The notes under the pieces are model-generated. The model saw only the letters and a program-made list of their open reading frames with translations. It was not told the DNA's origin and did no database searches. DNA of 64,000 bases from Romboutsia lituseburensis DSM 797 (GTDB taxonomy: Bacteria > Bacillota > Clostridia > Peptostreptococcales > Peptostreptococcaceae). Position numbers and translations under genes: made by a program. The stretch is taken from NCBI RefSeq assembly GCF_900103615.1, contig NZ_FNGW01000008.1, positions 56,975 to 120,974 of the forward strand. The letters run 5' to 3'. Position 1 is the first letter of the stretch. Each line of letters starts with the position of its first letter. Shown one piece after another: positions 25,594-33,731 of the stretch.

Positions 25594-26148
25594 TTAAAAT
25601 TTTGGCGGTGTAACTGAAAACATAATTTTAGCACATTTCTCAGATGTATTAACCCATTTATGATTCATGTTAGGTAATATTCTTACACTATCTCCACTTT
25701 GTAGATTAATAATTTCAGTATCTAAATGTAAATCAACACATCCATCTAATATTACAGCAACTTCTTCCCCTTCATGATTCATAAGTTCATTAGACGTAGA
25801 CGCATTTATTGGGAGTTCTAAAAGCATACTTTGAATAACACCATTAGAGCTAGGTGATAAAAGTTCATATGATAAATTGTTATTCTCAGGAAACGTAAGT
25901 TTAACTCTATTTTCTTTTCTGATAACTAAATTATCGCTACATTTATCTTCTTTAAAAAAGTTATATAAAGGTATATCAAGACCCTTAGAAATCATTTTTA
26001 AAGTATTTATAGATGGATTAGATAAACCACGCTCTATCTGACTAAGTAGAGAAGATGTAACTCCTACTATTTCAGATAGTTCTTTTATAGATAAATTTTT
26101 TTTATTTCTATATTCATAAATTTTTTCACCAATATTTATGTCATGCAT
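25594..26148 (-). CDS. XRE-cupin transcriptional regulator
   Basis: 184 aa. Residues 8-62 are a helix-turn-helix ('LSIKELSEIVGVTSSLLSQI', 'ERGLSNPSINTLKMISKGL'). Residues about 110-180 are a cupin barrel ('NHEGEEVAVILDGCVDLHLD', 'LQSGDSVRILPNMNHKWVNT'). This arrangement is typical of small-molecule-responsive repressors, often of amino-acid or amine genes. CGGAGG precedes the ATG. It is divergent from the D-threonine aldolase-like gene, its likely target, with inverted repeats in the shared region. Confidence 0.88.
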   Translation of the reverse strand: MHDINIGEKIYEYRNKKNLSIKELSEIVGVTSSLLSQIERGLSNPSINTLKMISKGLDIPLYNFFKEDKCSDNLVIRKENRVKLTFPENNNLSYELLSPSSNGVIQSMLLELPINASTSNELMNHEGEEVAVILDGCVDLHLDTEIINLQSGDSVRILPNMNHKWVNTSEKCAKIMFSVTPPKF

Positions 26149-26170
26149 TAAGATACCTCCGGATATAATA

Positions 26171-26203
26171 AGTATTGTTTAACATTTACATTATAGCAAT
26201 ACT
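26171..26203. promoter_or_regulatory. Inverted repeat in front of the XRE-cupin gene
   Basis: AGTATTG (26171-26177) and CAATACT (26197-26203), 19 bp apart, close to the regulator start. Possible autoregulatory site. Confidence 0.3.
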
Positions 26204-26280
26204 AAGATAAATTTCAAGGCAATAAAGAATTGTAAATTAATTAAAATTTAATTGTATTTAATAAAAACGATTAAAATTAA

Positions 26281-26329
26281 ATATTTGTTAACGAAAAATA
26301 TTGACTTAGTAAATTTAAAATGTTATAAA
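26281..26329 (+). promoter_or_regulatory. Promoter and possible operator of the D-threonine aldolase gene
   Basis: TTGACT (26301-26306), 17 bases, TATAAA (26324-26329). An imperfect palindrome ATATTT...AAAATAT around GTTAAC (26281-26301) abuts the -35 and could be bound by the XRE-cupin regulator. Confidence 0.6.
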
Positions 26330-26424
26330 TTAAGTATAAGTTAATAAATAAATAATAAATTAAATTACATTAAATGTAAAAATGATGAATAAATAATAAT
26401 TAAATCTAGAAAGGAAGAATAGAT

Positions 26425-27537
26425 ATGAAATTAAATGAATTATCTACACCTAACTTTATATTAAATTTAGATGCTTTAGAAAATAACCTAAAGGTAGTAC
26501 AAGATTTATGTAATAAAAATAATAAACAACTATGGCCTATGACAAAAACTCATAAGTCTACTAAATTAGCTAAAATGCAAATAGAATACGGAGCAAAAGG
26601 GTTATTAGTTGGGACAATAGATGAAGCAGAGGCTTTTGTTAATGGAGGAGTAGAGGGTATAACTTTTCCATATCCAATATCAAATATAGCTAATATAAAA
26701 AGAGCAATAGAACTTACAAAAAAGGCTAGAATCATACTTAGTTTTGACAACGTAGATGCAGCTAAGGCTTGGAATGATGAGTTAAGTAAACAAAATATTA
26801 CATTAGAATATTTTATATTAATAAATTCAGGTCTTAATAGATTAGGTGTTAAGCCAGAAGACGTAGCTTCTTTAGCTAAAGAGTTAAAACAATTTAATAA
26901 TTTAAAATTAATAGGAATAAGTACTCATCCAGGCCATGTATATGGTGTTATGTCAGCAGAGGAAGTATCACCTATATCTAAACAAGAAATAGAAGTTATG
27001 TCAAAATCAAAGAGACTATTAATAGAAAATGGATTTGATGTAGAGTTTGTTGCCACTGGAAGTACACCAACATTCTTTGATGTAGTAGATAATGAAGTAT
27101 TTGATATATTAAGACCAGGAAATTATCCATTCTATGATAATATACAATTATCTTTAGATATATGTAAAGAAGAAGACTGTTCTTTAACAGCTCTTGGAAC
27201 AATAATATCTAGACCTAGTAAAAATTTATTTATAGTTGATGTTGGAAGTAAGTGCTTAGGCTTAGATAAAGGAGCTCATGGTAGTGCTTTAATAACTGGA
27301 TTTGGAAAAGTTAAAGGACATGAAAATTTAAATGTAATAGGACTTTCTGAAGAAGTTGGAAAGATAGAAATAGTTGGAAATACAGATCTGAAAGTTGGAG
27401 ATAAAATAGAAATAATACCAAACCATTCTTGCTCTTGTGCAAATATGACTAGTTATGTTGTAGGATATAGAGGAGATGAAGTAGTAGAAATAATAGATAT
27501 AGATGTTAGAGGTAATTCAAAAAAGCCACTGCTATAA
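26425..27537 (+). CDS. D-threonine aldolase / D-serine dehydratase-like PLP enzyme
   Basis: 370 aa, fold-type III alanine-racemase-like barrel followed by the D-serine-dehydratase-like C-terminal domain. The PLP lysine is in 'PMTKTHKSTKLA' near residue 42. The C-terminal metal site is seen in 'IIPNHSCSCANM' (His and Cys), as in D-threonine aldolases and eukaryotic D-serine dehydratases. It probably cleaves a beta-hydroxy D-amino acid to glycine and an aldehyde, or dehydrates it; the sequence does not decide between these. AAGGAAG precedes the ATG. Control by the divergent XRE-cupin regulator is likely. Confidence 0.85.
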   Translation: MKLNELSTPNFILNLDALENNLKVVQDLCNKNNKQLWPMTKTHKSTKLAKMQIEYGAKGLLVGTIDEAEAFVNGGVEGITFPYPISNIANIKRAIELTKKARIILSFDNVDAAKAWNDELSKQNITLEYFILINSGLNRLGVKPEDVASLAKELKQFNNLKLIGISTHPGHVYGVMSAEEVSPISKQEIEVMSKSKRLLIENGFDVEFVATGSTPTFFDVVDNEVFDILRPGNYPFYDNIQLSLDICKEEDCSLTALGTIISRPSKNLFIVDVGSKCLGLDKGAHGSALITGFGKVKGHENLNVIGLSEEVGKIEIVGNTDLKVGDKIEIIPNHSCSCANMTSYVVGYRGDEVVEIIDIDVRGNSKKPLL

Positions 27538-27580
27538 TTTTTAGTTCATCCTTAAAAACACATAGGCTTATATAAAAATT

Positions 27581-27615
27581 AAGGCTAGTTTATAATTTAT
27601 AAACTAGCCTTTTTA
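27581..27615. terminator. Bidirectional terminator between D-threonine aldolase and folT
   Basis: Perfect stem AAGGCTAGTTTAT/ATAAACTAGCCTT with loop AATT, then T5. Confidence 0.85.
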
Positions 27616-27627
27616 TCTAATCAAATT

Positions 27628-28161
27628 TTATTGTTTTACGCTAATCAATCCTCTAACTTTATTTAAAAACTTATCCCATACAAGTGCTATTGATATGAAT
27701 TGAACAGGTACCATAACTAAGCTTTTTATTATACGAGTTGGTAATAAAGCCATATATCCTTTGCCCATTAATATAGAAAGCCATAGTGTGTCTAGAACTA
27801 GATTAAGTAATAGACATACAATTAAAGTAGAACTAAGTATTCTTAATGGAGATTTAGATTTATTATATAATAGTGCGCCATAAGTGAATCCTGTAAGGAA
27901 CGCAGTTAATGTAAATCCAGGGAAGTATGTTCCACTAGGGAATAAAACAAATCCTAACAAATCAGATATAGTAGCACCAATTCCTCCAATCCAAGGACCA
28001 AATAAAATACCCATAATGGCTATTGGTAGAAATCCAAACCCTATTCTAACTATAGGTGTCTGGATAGATAAAAATCTTGTAAGAATTACTTGTAAAGCTA
28101 TTAGTAGACCAAGTTGTGTGAGCATTTTTGAATTAAAATTTTTACTTTTTTCTTTACTCAT
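27628..28161 (-). CDS. folT: Folate ECF transporter substrate-binding (S) component
   Basis: 177 aa, six hydrophobic segments, basic at both ends. The early motif 'ALQVILTRFLSIQTPIVRIG' then 'FGFLPIAIMGILFGPWIGGI' is typical of the folate S component of ECF importers, which uses shared EcfA/A'/T elsewhere in the genome. An in-frame ATG ten codons upstream lacks a ribosome site; GAGGTGG stands before ATG at 28161. The leader has a hairpin but not the tetrahydrofolate riboswitch pattern I know. Confidence 0.85.
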   Translation of the reverse strand: MSKEKSKNFNSKMLTQLGLLIALQVILTRFLSIQTPIVRIGFGFLPIAIMGILFGPWIGGIGATISDLLGFVLFPSGTYFPGFTLTAFLTGFTYGALLYNKSKSPLRILSSTLIVCLLLNLVLDTLWLSILMGKGYMALLPTRIIKSLVMVPVQFISIALVWDKFLNKVRGLISVKQ

Positions 28162-28210
28162 AAAAACCACCTCATCATTAGAATTTATCACATATAGGCA
28201 TTTTTCATGA

Positions 28211-28267
28211 TATATACATAGTTGTAAATTACAAGCGTATATGTAAGTTATTTATACAAAAATTATA
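28211..28267 (-). promoter_or_regulatory. folT promoter -10 and leader hairpin
   Basis: TATAAT on the minus strand at 28267-28262. The leader then forms nested pairing ACATATAC/GTATATAT outside TTGTAA/TTACAA (28244-28211). No known riboswitch recognised. Confidence 0.35.
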
Positions 28268-28432
28268 GCATAATAGCTATTAATTTTCATAAATTTATCA
28301 AATGATTGAATTTTCTAACAAGTATGTATTAGAAATCAATTTTATTTACATGTAAAATAAAAATATTAAATAGAATTAGTTATTTATAATATATATTTAA
28401 ATTAGTGAAAAGAGTGTATAAATGAGTGATTA

Positions 28433-28476
28433 TGATAATTATTATCATTTACAAAGAATAGTTTTTGTGCTATAAT
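28433..28476 (+). promoter_or_regulatory. Fur box and promoter
   Basis: TGATAATTATTATCA (28433-28447) is a perfect 7-1-7 Fur box of the Bacillus type. The next base starts -35 TTTACA (28448-28453), then 17 bases and TATAAT (28471-28476). A bound repressor would block the promoter. Confidence 0.75.
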
Positions 28477-28482
28477 TAAAGT

Positions 28483-28593
28483 AATCCAAAATATAAGTGG
28501 TGTTAGTGGATATTTAAACTATTGCACTCTTAATTTACTAAATATAATTATACTTCTTAAATTGAAGACCACGGTATATATCGTGGTTTTTAA
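28483..28593 (+). ncRNA. Candidate Fur-controlled small RNA or attenuated S4 leader
   Basis: From the promoter above to the terminator at 28567-28593 lies about 110 nt with no ATG and no usable frame. It could be a free iron-responsive sRNA or, if the terminator is read through, a long leader of the S4 gene downstream. Confidence 0.5.
28567..28593 (+). terminator. Terminator or attenuator ahead of the S4 paralogue
   Basis: Stem ACCACG/CGTGGT followed by T5. Confidence 0.7.
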
Positions 28594-28605
28594 TTTTAAA
28601 CAAAA

Positions 28606-28649
28606 TGATAATGAAATTCATTTACAATATTAAAAAAATATGATATATT
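28606..28649 (+). promoter_or_regulatory. Second Fur-like box and promoter, directly before rpsD
   Basis: TGATAATGAAATTCA (28606-28620) matches the Fur box at 11 of 14 positions. It is again immediately followed by TTTACA (28621-28626), 17 bases and TATATT (28644-28649). The layout is identical to the promoter 173 bp upstream. Confidence 0.6.
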
Positions 28650-28706
28650 AAAAATAGGCTTAAAATTATCGCGGCAAATTTTCTGATTTTAGAGGAGATG
28701 ATAATT

Positions 28707-29300
28707 ATGGCAAAAATGATGGGACCAAGATTTAAACAATGTAGAAGATTAGGATTAAATGTATGTGGACATCCTAAAGCAATGGATAGAGCTGTAAAAG
28801 GCACATCTAGAGCTGACAGAAAGCTTTCACCTTATGGAGTACAATTATTAGAGAAGCAAAGGTTAAAAGCTTACTATGGTGTACTAGAAAAGCAATTTGC
28901 TAATTATGTTAAAAAGGCAATGAAATCTAAAAATTCTACAGGAGAAGTACTAATTCAAATGTTAGAATGTAGGCTGGATAACTTAGTTTACAGACTAGGA
29001 TTAGCTAGTTCAATAAGACAAGCTCGTCAAATGGTTGTGCATGGACATATATTAGTCAATGGAAAAAAAGTTGATAGACCTTCATATGAGATAACTGTAG
29101 GAGATGTTATTTCATTAAGAGAAAAATCACACAAGAATACAATGTTTAAGGAAGGTTTTCAACTAAATGCTATTAGCCAATATCCTTACTTAAATAAGGA
29201 TGTAGAAAATTTTTCTGGGACTCTTTTAAGAAAACCTGAAAGAAATGAAGTACCAATAGAGATCGATGATATCTTAGTGGTTGAATACTATTCAAAATAA
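28707..29300 (+). CDS. rpsD: 30S ribosomal protein S4, zinc-free paralogue
   Basis: 197 aa. S4 features include the N-terminal RNA-binding helices ('[20 protein letters not shown]') and an S4/alpha-L domain ('[20 protein letters not shown]', '[20 protein letters not shown]'). The N-terminus ([20 protein letters not shown]) has only two Cys close together and lacks the four-Cys zinc site of the usual clostridial S4. It stands alone rather than in the alpha operon, so it is probably a second copy. AGAGGAG is nine bases before ATG 28707; the ATG at 28698 touches the ribosome site. Fur-like boxes suggest metal control. Confidence 0.9.
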   Translation: MAKMMGPRFKQCRRLGLNVCGHPKAMDRAVKGTSRADRKLSPYGVQLLEKQRLKAYYGVLEKQFANYVKKAMKSKNSTGEVLIQMLECRLDNLVYRLGLASSIRQARQMVVHGHILVNGKKVDRPSYEITVGDVISLREKSHKNTMFKEGFQLNAISQYPYLNKDVENFSGTLLRKPERNEVPIEIDDILVVEYYSK

Positions 29301-29308
29301 TCTAATTA

Positions 29309-29346
29309 AAAGCAACCATATGCTAATAGGTATATGGTTACTTTTG
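29309..29346 (+). terminator. Terminator after rpsD
   Basis: Stem AACCATAT/ATATGGTT, then a moderate T stretch. Confidence 0.6.
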
Positions 29347-29483
29347 TATATATAGTAAAAATAAAAAGATATTTATTATGATAATTTGGGATAGTATATT
29401 AATAAAAAGTTTAAAACAACTATATAGTAGGATATAATATATAATTGTAAATAAAAAATAAGATGTGGTAAGGTGTGTTATAA

Positions 29484-30647
29484 ATGGATGAATTAATAAA
29501 AGCGATTGATACAATAACAAATGACGAAATTATAAGATTAGTTATAAGTAATAAAAAAAATAAAGAAATAGAATACAATAAGATAAATTTCATTTTAAAA
29601 GAAAAAAATAAAAAACAGTATTATCAAATAGAAAAATATACTGATAAGCAAGTGTTTCATGAAAATATAGATAAAGAGTTAATAAATACAAAGATAATTG
29701 AACATATGAAAGATGACTATAAACAATTATCAGCTTGGTCAAATGACAACACTTTCGATTTAAAGGTATCTAAAAAAGGAAAAATATTTTTAGGTAAAAA
29801 GAAATCGGACAATAAAAAATTTGCAAACAAAAGCCATAATAAAGAAAAAAATTATATACTTAAAGAAGGTACTATAATTCAACCTCTTATAGATTTAGGT
29901 GTATTTACAAAAGAAGGAAAAGTTGTTAACTCAAAATATGATAAATATAAGCAAATAAATAGATTTATAGAAATAATAGATGATGAAATTAGAAAAAATA
30001 ATCAAGAAGAGCTTACTATATTAGATTTTGGATGTGGAAAATCATATCTTACATTTGTACTTTATTATTACTTTGTAGAGATAAAAAAAATAAATGTAAA
30101 GATGATAGGATTAGATTTAAAACCAGATGTAATTAAGAAATGTAATGATATAGCCAAAAGATATAACTATGAAAATTTAAAATTTGAATTAGGTGATATA
30201 AATGGATATAAATTTACAGATAAGGTAGACATGGTAATAACTCTACATGCTTGTGATACAGCAACAGATTATGCTTTATACAATGCAATTAAATGGAATA
30301 CAAAAATGATATTTTCTGTACCATGCTGTCAACATGAATTTAATAGCCAAATGAAATCAGATAATTTATCTCTATTAACTAAGTATGGTATTGTTCAAGA
30401 GAGGGTTGCAGCTCTTATGACCGATGCAGTGAGAGCAAACTTATTAGAATATTTAGGATATAAAACTCAGCTTTTAGAATTTATAGATATATCTCATTCT
30501 CCTAAGAATATATTAATAAGAGCTTCTAAGTCTGGAGTGACAAAAGAGAAGAGAGAAAAAGCATTAAATGAAGTTAATAATTTAATTAAAGAATTTAATT
30601 TAGATCCTACTTTATTAAAATTATTAAAAAATGATAATTTAATATAA
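29484..30647 (+). CDS. SAM-dependent methyltransferase (METTL25/PF13679-like)
   Basis: 387 aa. The first 150 residues are Lys-rich and have no clear domain. The Rossmann methyltransferase follows, with motif I 'ILDFGCGKSYLTFVL' near residue 180, motif II 'IGLDLKPDVI', then 'MVITLHACDTATDYAL' and 'FSVPCCQHEFNSQ'. The HACDTATD and PCCQ motifs place it with the METTL25/GSTCD-like group. The target is not known; an RNA role is plausible from the basic N-terminus. The gene stands alone with its own terminator. Confidence 0.8.
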   Translation: MDELIKAIDTITNDEIIRLVISNKKNKEIEYNKINFILKEKNKKQYYQIEKYTDKQVFHENIDKELINTKIIEHMKDDYKQLSAWSNDNTFDLKVSKKGKIFLGKKKSDNKKFANKSHNKEKNYILKEGTIIQPLIDLGVFTKEGKVVNSKYDKYKQINRFIEIIDDEIRKNNQEELTILDFGCGKSYLTFVLYYYFVEIKKINVKMIGLDLKPDVIKKCNDIAKRYNYENLKFELGDINGYKFTDKVDMVITLHACDTATDYALYNAIKWNTKMIFSVPCCQHEFNSQMKSDNLSLLTKYGIVQERVAALMTDAVRANLLEYLGYKTQLLEFIDISHSPKNILIRASKSGVTKEKREKALNEVNNLIKEFNLDPTLLKLLKNDNLI

Positions 30648-30658
30648 ATTATATTATG

Positions 30659-30687
30659 AAAACATTCTATTTTTAGAATGTTTTTTT
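30659..30687 (+). terminator. Terminator after the methyltransferase
   Basis: Stem AACATTCTA/TAGAATGTT then T7. Confidence 0.85.
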
Positions 30688-30815
30688 ATGTTTATTTTAA
30701 AGAAAATAATAAAATTTAGTTGGCAATGTACGGAAAATAAACTTATATGGATTTATAAAAATAAGTTGAAATATGAAACAACTTTTAAAAACATTTTAGG
30801 TTAGAGGGTGATGTT

Positions 30816-31379
30816 ATTTCTAGGCAAATAGAAAATCCAAAAGAAATTATATTTAAGGTATCGAAAGAAATTGCTTATAGGGAAGGTATTTCTGGTATAA
30901 ATATGAGAAAAGTAGCTTCTCAGTGTGAACTATCGCTAGGAACTATATATAATTATTACACTACTAAGGTTGATATAATATTTGATATAATAGAAGATCT
31001 TTGGAATGAGTGCTTTGGTGAAATCGATAAAATTTATAATTCAAAAGAAGGCTTTTTTAAACAAACGGAATTTTTATATTTTCATACATTACAGTATTTA
31101 AATAAATTTGAAAATAATTGGATAAAGGATTTAAATATCTTAACTTCAAATGATAAAGAAAAAGCCAAAGAAAGAGAATGTGAGCTAGTACAGAAGTTTA
31201 CGCAAATTTTAAAACATTTAATAGAAATAAATAAAAATGATTTAAATATAGAAGTTTTTAATAAGTTTAGTGAAGATAAAATTTTAGAGTTTATTTCATA
31301 TGAATTTTTTATTATGTTAAAAAGGTTAGATAATGATTATAGTTTTTTTGATTATACATTAAAAAAAATATTATTATAA
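30816..31379 (+). CDS. TetR family transcriptional regulator, unusual start
   Basis: The TetR helix-turn-helix reads 'AYREGISGINMRKVASQCEL' then 'SLGTIYNYYTTK', followed by an all-helical effector domain. Starting at the first ATG in frame (30903) would cut the first helix of the DNA-binding domain. The protein-like reading continues upstream to 'SRQIENPKEIIFKVSKE', where the only candidates are GTT 30813 or ATT 30816, preceded by AGAGGGTG. An ATT start gives 187 aa, the usual TetR size. An ATG at 30811 is in another frame, so a one-base deletion is the alternative. Target genes are not evident. Confidence 0.7.
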   Translation: MSRQIENPKEIIFKVSKEIAYREGISGINMRKVASQCELSLGTIYNYYTTKVDIIFDIIEDLWNECFGEIDKIYNSKEGFFKQTEFLYFHTLQYLNKFENNWIKDLNILTSNDKEKAKERECELVQKFTQILKHLIEINKNDLNIEVFNKFSEDKILEFISYEFFIMLKRLDNDYSFFDYTLKKILL

Positions 31380-31384
31380 TCATC

Positions 31385-31427
31385 AAAAGTAAGCAATATA
31401 ATTTAAATTATATTGCTTACTTTTAAT
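31385..31427. terminator. Bidirectional terminator, TetR / Gx transporter
   Basis: Perfect stem AAAAGTAAGCAATATAAT and its complement with loop TTAA. It overlaps the last codon region of the minus-strand gene. Confidence 0.85.
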
Positions 31428-31983
31428 TACACAAAGATGAATTACTTTTGTCTAAGTTTAACTTTTCTTTAAAATAAGGAAGTTTTGATAAATGAGATAA
31501 TAAATAATTAGCTGATAAACCAATAAATACTCCAGTTACGATTCCTATTGTAGATAATACTGGCAAATATAAAAACATATTTATATTTTCAAGTATAATG
31601 GAAGCAGCTAATAACTGTCCTATATTGTGAAATACAGCAGCTGAGGCGCTAACACCTATAATTGATACATTTTTACCCCCGATTTTTTTTACTAAAATGC
31701 TAGCCATAAAACTAAAGATACCTCCAGTAGCGCTATAAAGTAAAGTAGACATATTTCCACCTAATAGAGCAGATAAAAAAATTCTTAGTAAAAGAACTAT
31801 AAAAGCATCCTTATAATCATCCAAAGTATAAATTGATATTATTATTATTAAATTTGCTAAGCCCAATTTAGCTCCAGGCGTTATAAATGGAATTGGCATC
31901 ATGCGCTCAATTAAAGATAATATTAAAGCCATAGAAACTAATAGTGCCATATAAATCATTTTAGATGTCTTATTTAATTTCAT
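31423..31983 (-). CDS. Gx transporter family / heptaprenyl diphosphate synthase component I-like membrane protein
   Basis: 186 aa with five to six hydrophobic segments. The start 'MIYMALLVSMALILSLIERM' and 'FITPGAKLGLANLIIIISIY' is characteristic of the PF07456 family, annotated as heptaprenyl diphosphate synthase component I but more likely an S-component-like transporter. It is followed in many Firmicutes by a NusG domain II protein and ApbE, exactly as here. The cargo is unknown; linkage to flavinylation (ApbE) suggests a redox or flavin-related role. Confidence 0.8.
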   Translation of the reverse strand: MKLNKTSKMIYMALLVSMALILSLIERMMPIPFITPGAKLGLANLIIIISIYTLDDYKDAFIVLLLRIFLSALLGGNMSTLLYSATGGIFSFMASILVKKIGGKNVSIIGVSASAAVFHNIGQLLAASIILENINMFLYLPVLSTIGIVTGVFIGLSANYLLSHLSKLPYFKEKLNLDKSNSSLCN

Positions 31984-31986
31984 AAT

Positions 31987-32382
31987 CTAATGAGATAGTA
32001 TCATATCAGAAGAACTATCTTTCTCATCTCCTTTTATTTCAATAATTAATTTATGAGGCAGGCAAATAATGCTTTCTCCTACCTTAGAGATTTCTCCTTG
32101 TTTAACACAAAGATCATCTTTACAATCAGCAGAAATAACTTTAATAATATTATCACTTATTAAAATGCTATTATTTCCTGTGGCAGTTTTTATATTTGAT
32201 TTTTTTTCTCCTTTATTAGTAGATAAAGGAATATTATCATATAACTTACCATCAATCTTTATGCTAGCATATACCAGTTTATTTGAGTTAGATATAGTCT
32301 TAGAAAAAATAATATTGGGAGTAAATGATAAAATAAAAAGTAAAATAATTATTACAATATCTAATTTTTTTAAAGTTTTCAT
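31987..32382 (-). CDS. NusG domain II-containing membrane-anchored protein
   Basis: 131 aa: one N-terminal transmembrane segment ('IVIIILLFILSFTPNIIF'), then an extracytoplasmic NusG-II-type beta domain with a Cys pair ('SADCKDDLCVKQGEIS') and a later 'IICLPHKLIIEI'. This C-x4-C / CLPH pattern is standard for the family (DUF1312). ATG 32382 follows AGGAG; the upstream ATG at 32406 has no ribosome site. It is three bases from the Gx transporter gene and divergent from apbE, the usual partners. The molecular role is unknown. Confidence 0.85.
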   Translation of the reverse strand: MKTLKKLDIVIIILLFILSFTPNIIFSKTISNSNKLVYASIKIDGKLYDNIPLSTNKGEKKSNIKTATGNNSILISDNIIKVISADCKDDLCVKQGEISKVGESIICLPHKLIIEIKGDEKDSSSDMILSH

Positions 32383-32596
32383 TGATATATCTCCTATAAC
32401 GTACATTTGAAAAATAAGTTTGCATATACTTGAATTTTAGTTTATATACACCATAAATAGCAATAAAAATAAAATATTTAACTTAAAAGTAAACAAGATA
32501 TTTTTATAAACTCGGTGTATAATTTAAATATGACAATTGATGCAAATATATATTAGTTAAATGAGTGTGTAAAGTTAAAAAGGAGAGATAAAGTAT

Positions 32597-33628
32597 ATGG
32601 GGAAAAAAATAATAGGATTTTTACTTGTAATAGGATTAATGATTGGAACTTCAGGGTGTACAAGTTCATCAGATAAAGAACCATTAACAAGAACAGATAT
32701 AGTTATGGGTACACCTGTGACTATATCTATTTATGAAGGTGGAAGTGAGGATATATTGCAAAAATCTTTTGATAAGGTATCACAAATAGAATCTTTATTA
32801 AGTATAAATAAATCTGGAACAGAGATAGATAAATTAAACGAAAATGCAGGGATTAAAAAGATAAAATTAAGTGAAACTAGTTATAAAATAATAAAGAGGG
32901 CAGTTAAATACTCACATTTATCTGATGGAGGTTATGATATATCAGTAGGGCCACTTGTAAAGCTTTGGAGCATAGGTCTTCCAGAAGCTAAAGTTCCAAC
33001 ACAAAAAGAAATTGATGAGGTTATTAAGCTTGTAGATTACAACAACATAGAATTAAATGATTCAACTCAAGAAGTATACTTAAATAAAAAAGGTATGATA
33101 CTGGATCTTGGTAGTATAGCAAAAGGTTATGCAGCAGATGAAGTTGCTAGTTTATTAAAGAAAGAAGGCGTAACGAGAGCTATAGTAAATTTAGGTGGAA
33201 ATATATATGCGGTAGGTAGTAAAAATGATAATGAAGATTGGAATGTTGGAATACAAAATCCATTTAGTGATAGGGGAGAGGTTGTAGGAACTATACATAT
33301 TTCAAATAAATCAATAGTGACAAGTGGCATATATGAAAGGTTTATAGAAAAAGATGGCAAGAAGTATCATCATATTTTAAATCCTAAAACGGGGTATCCA
33401 TTTGAAACGGAAATAGCAGGAGTATCTATAATATCTAAAGAGTCTATAGATTGTGACGCATTGTCGACATTAGTATTTACTAAAGGACTAGATGAAGGAT
33501 TAAAATTTGTAGAGGGAATAAAGGATGTAGATGCAGTATTTGTTACAAAAGATAAAAAAGTATATATAACAAATGGAATAAAAGACAACTTTAAAATAAC
33601 GAATAAAGAGTTTATTCTATCTAACTAA
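32597..33628 (+). CDS. apbE: FAD:protein FMN transferase (lipoprotein)
   Basis: 343 aa. The N-terminal lipoprotein signal has lipobox 'IGTSGC', so it is anchored outside the membrane. ApbE motifs: 'TDIVMGTPVTISIY', 'DGGYDISVGPLVKLWSIG', 'LDLGSIAKGYAADEVASLL', 'AIVNLGGNIYAVGS' and 'HHILNPKTGYPFETEIAGVS'. The enzyme splits FAD and attaches FMN to threonine in targets such as RnfG, RnfD or other FMN-binding extracytoplasmic proteins. A ribosome site AAGGAGAG precedes the ATG. It is divergent from the NusG-II and Gx transporter genes. Confidence 0.95.
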   Translation: MGKKIIGFLLVIGLMIGTSGCTSSSDKEPLTRTDIVMGTPVTISIYEGGSEDILQKSFDKVSQIESLLSINKSGTEIDKLNENAGIKKIKLSETSYKIIKRAVKYSHLSDGGYDISVGPLVKLWSIGLPEAKVPTQKEIDEVIKLVDYNNIELNDSTQEVYLNKKGMILDLGSIAKGYAADEVASLLKKEGVTRAIVNLGGNIYAVGSKNDNEDWNVGIQNPFSDRGEVVGTIHISNKSIVTSGIYERFIEKDGKKYHHILNPKTGYPFETEIAGVSIISKESIDCDALSTLVFTKGLDEGLKFVEGIKDVDAVFVTKDKKVYITNGIKDNFKITNKEFILSN

Positions 33629-33652
33629 GTTTGATGGTATAGACATTAAATT

Positions 33653-33689
33653 AAAAAAGAGGAACATTAATTAATGTTCCTCTTTTTAT
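33653..33689. terminator. Bidirectional terminator, apbE / SH3 protein
   Basis: Stem AAAGAGGAACATTAA and its perfect complement, A6 left and T5 right. Confidence 0.85.
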
Positions 33690-33731
33690 ATTTACATTTA
33701 TATTTACATTTATAAAAATTATCAATATTAC

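Noticed and set aside
28216..28260. Tetrahydrofolate riboswitch in front of folT
   Set aside because: A leader hairpin exists, but the conserved riboswitch sequences are missing and the leader is short.
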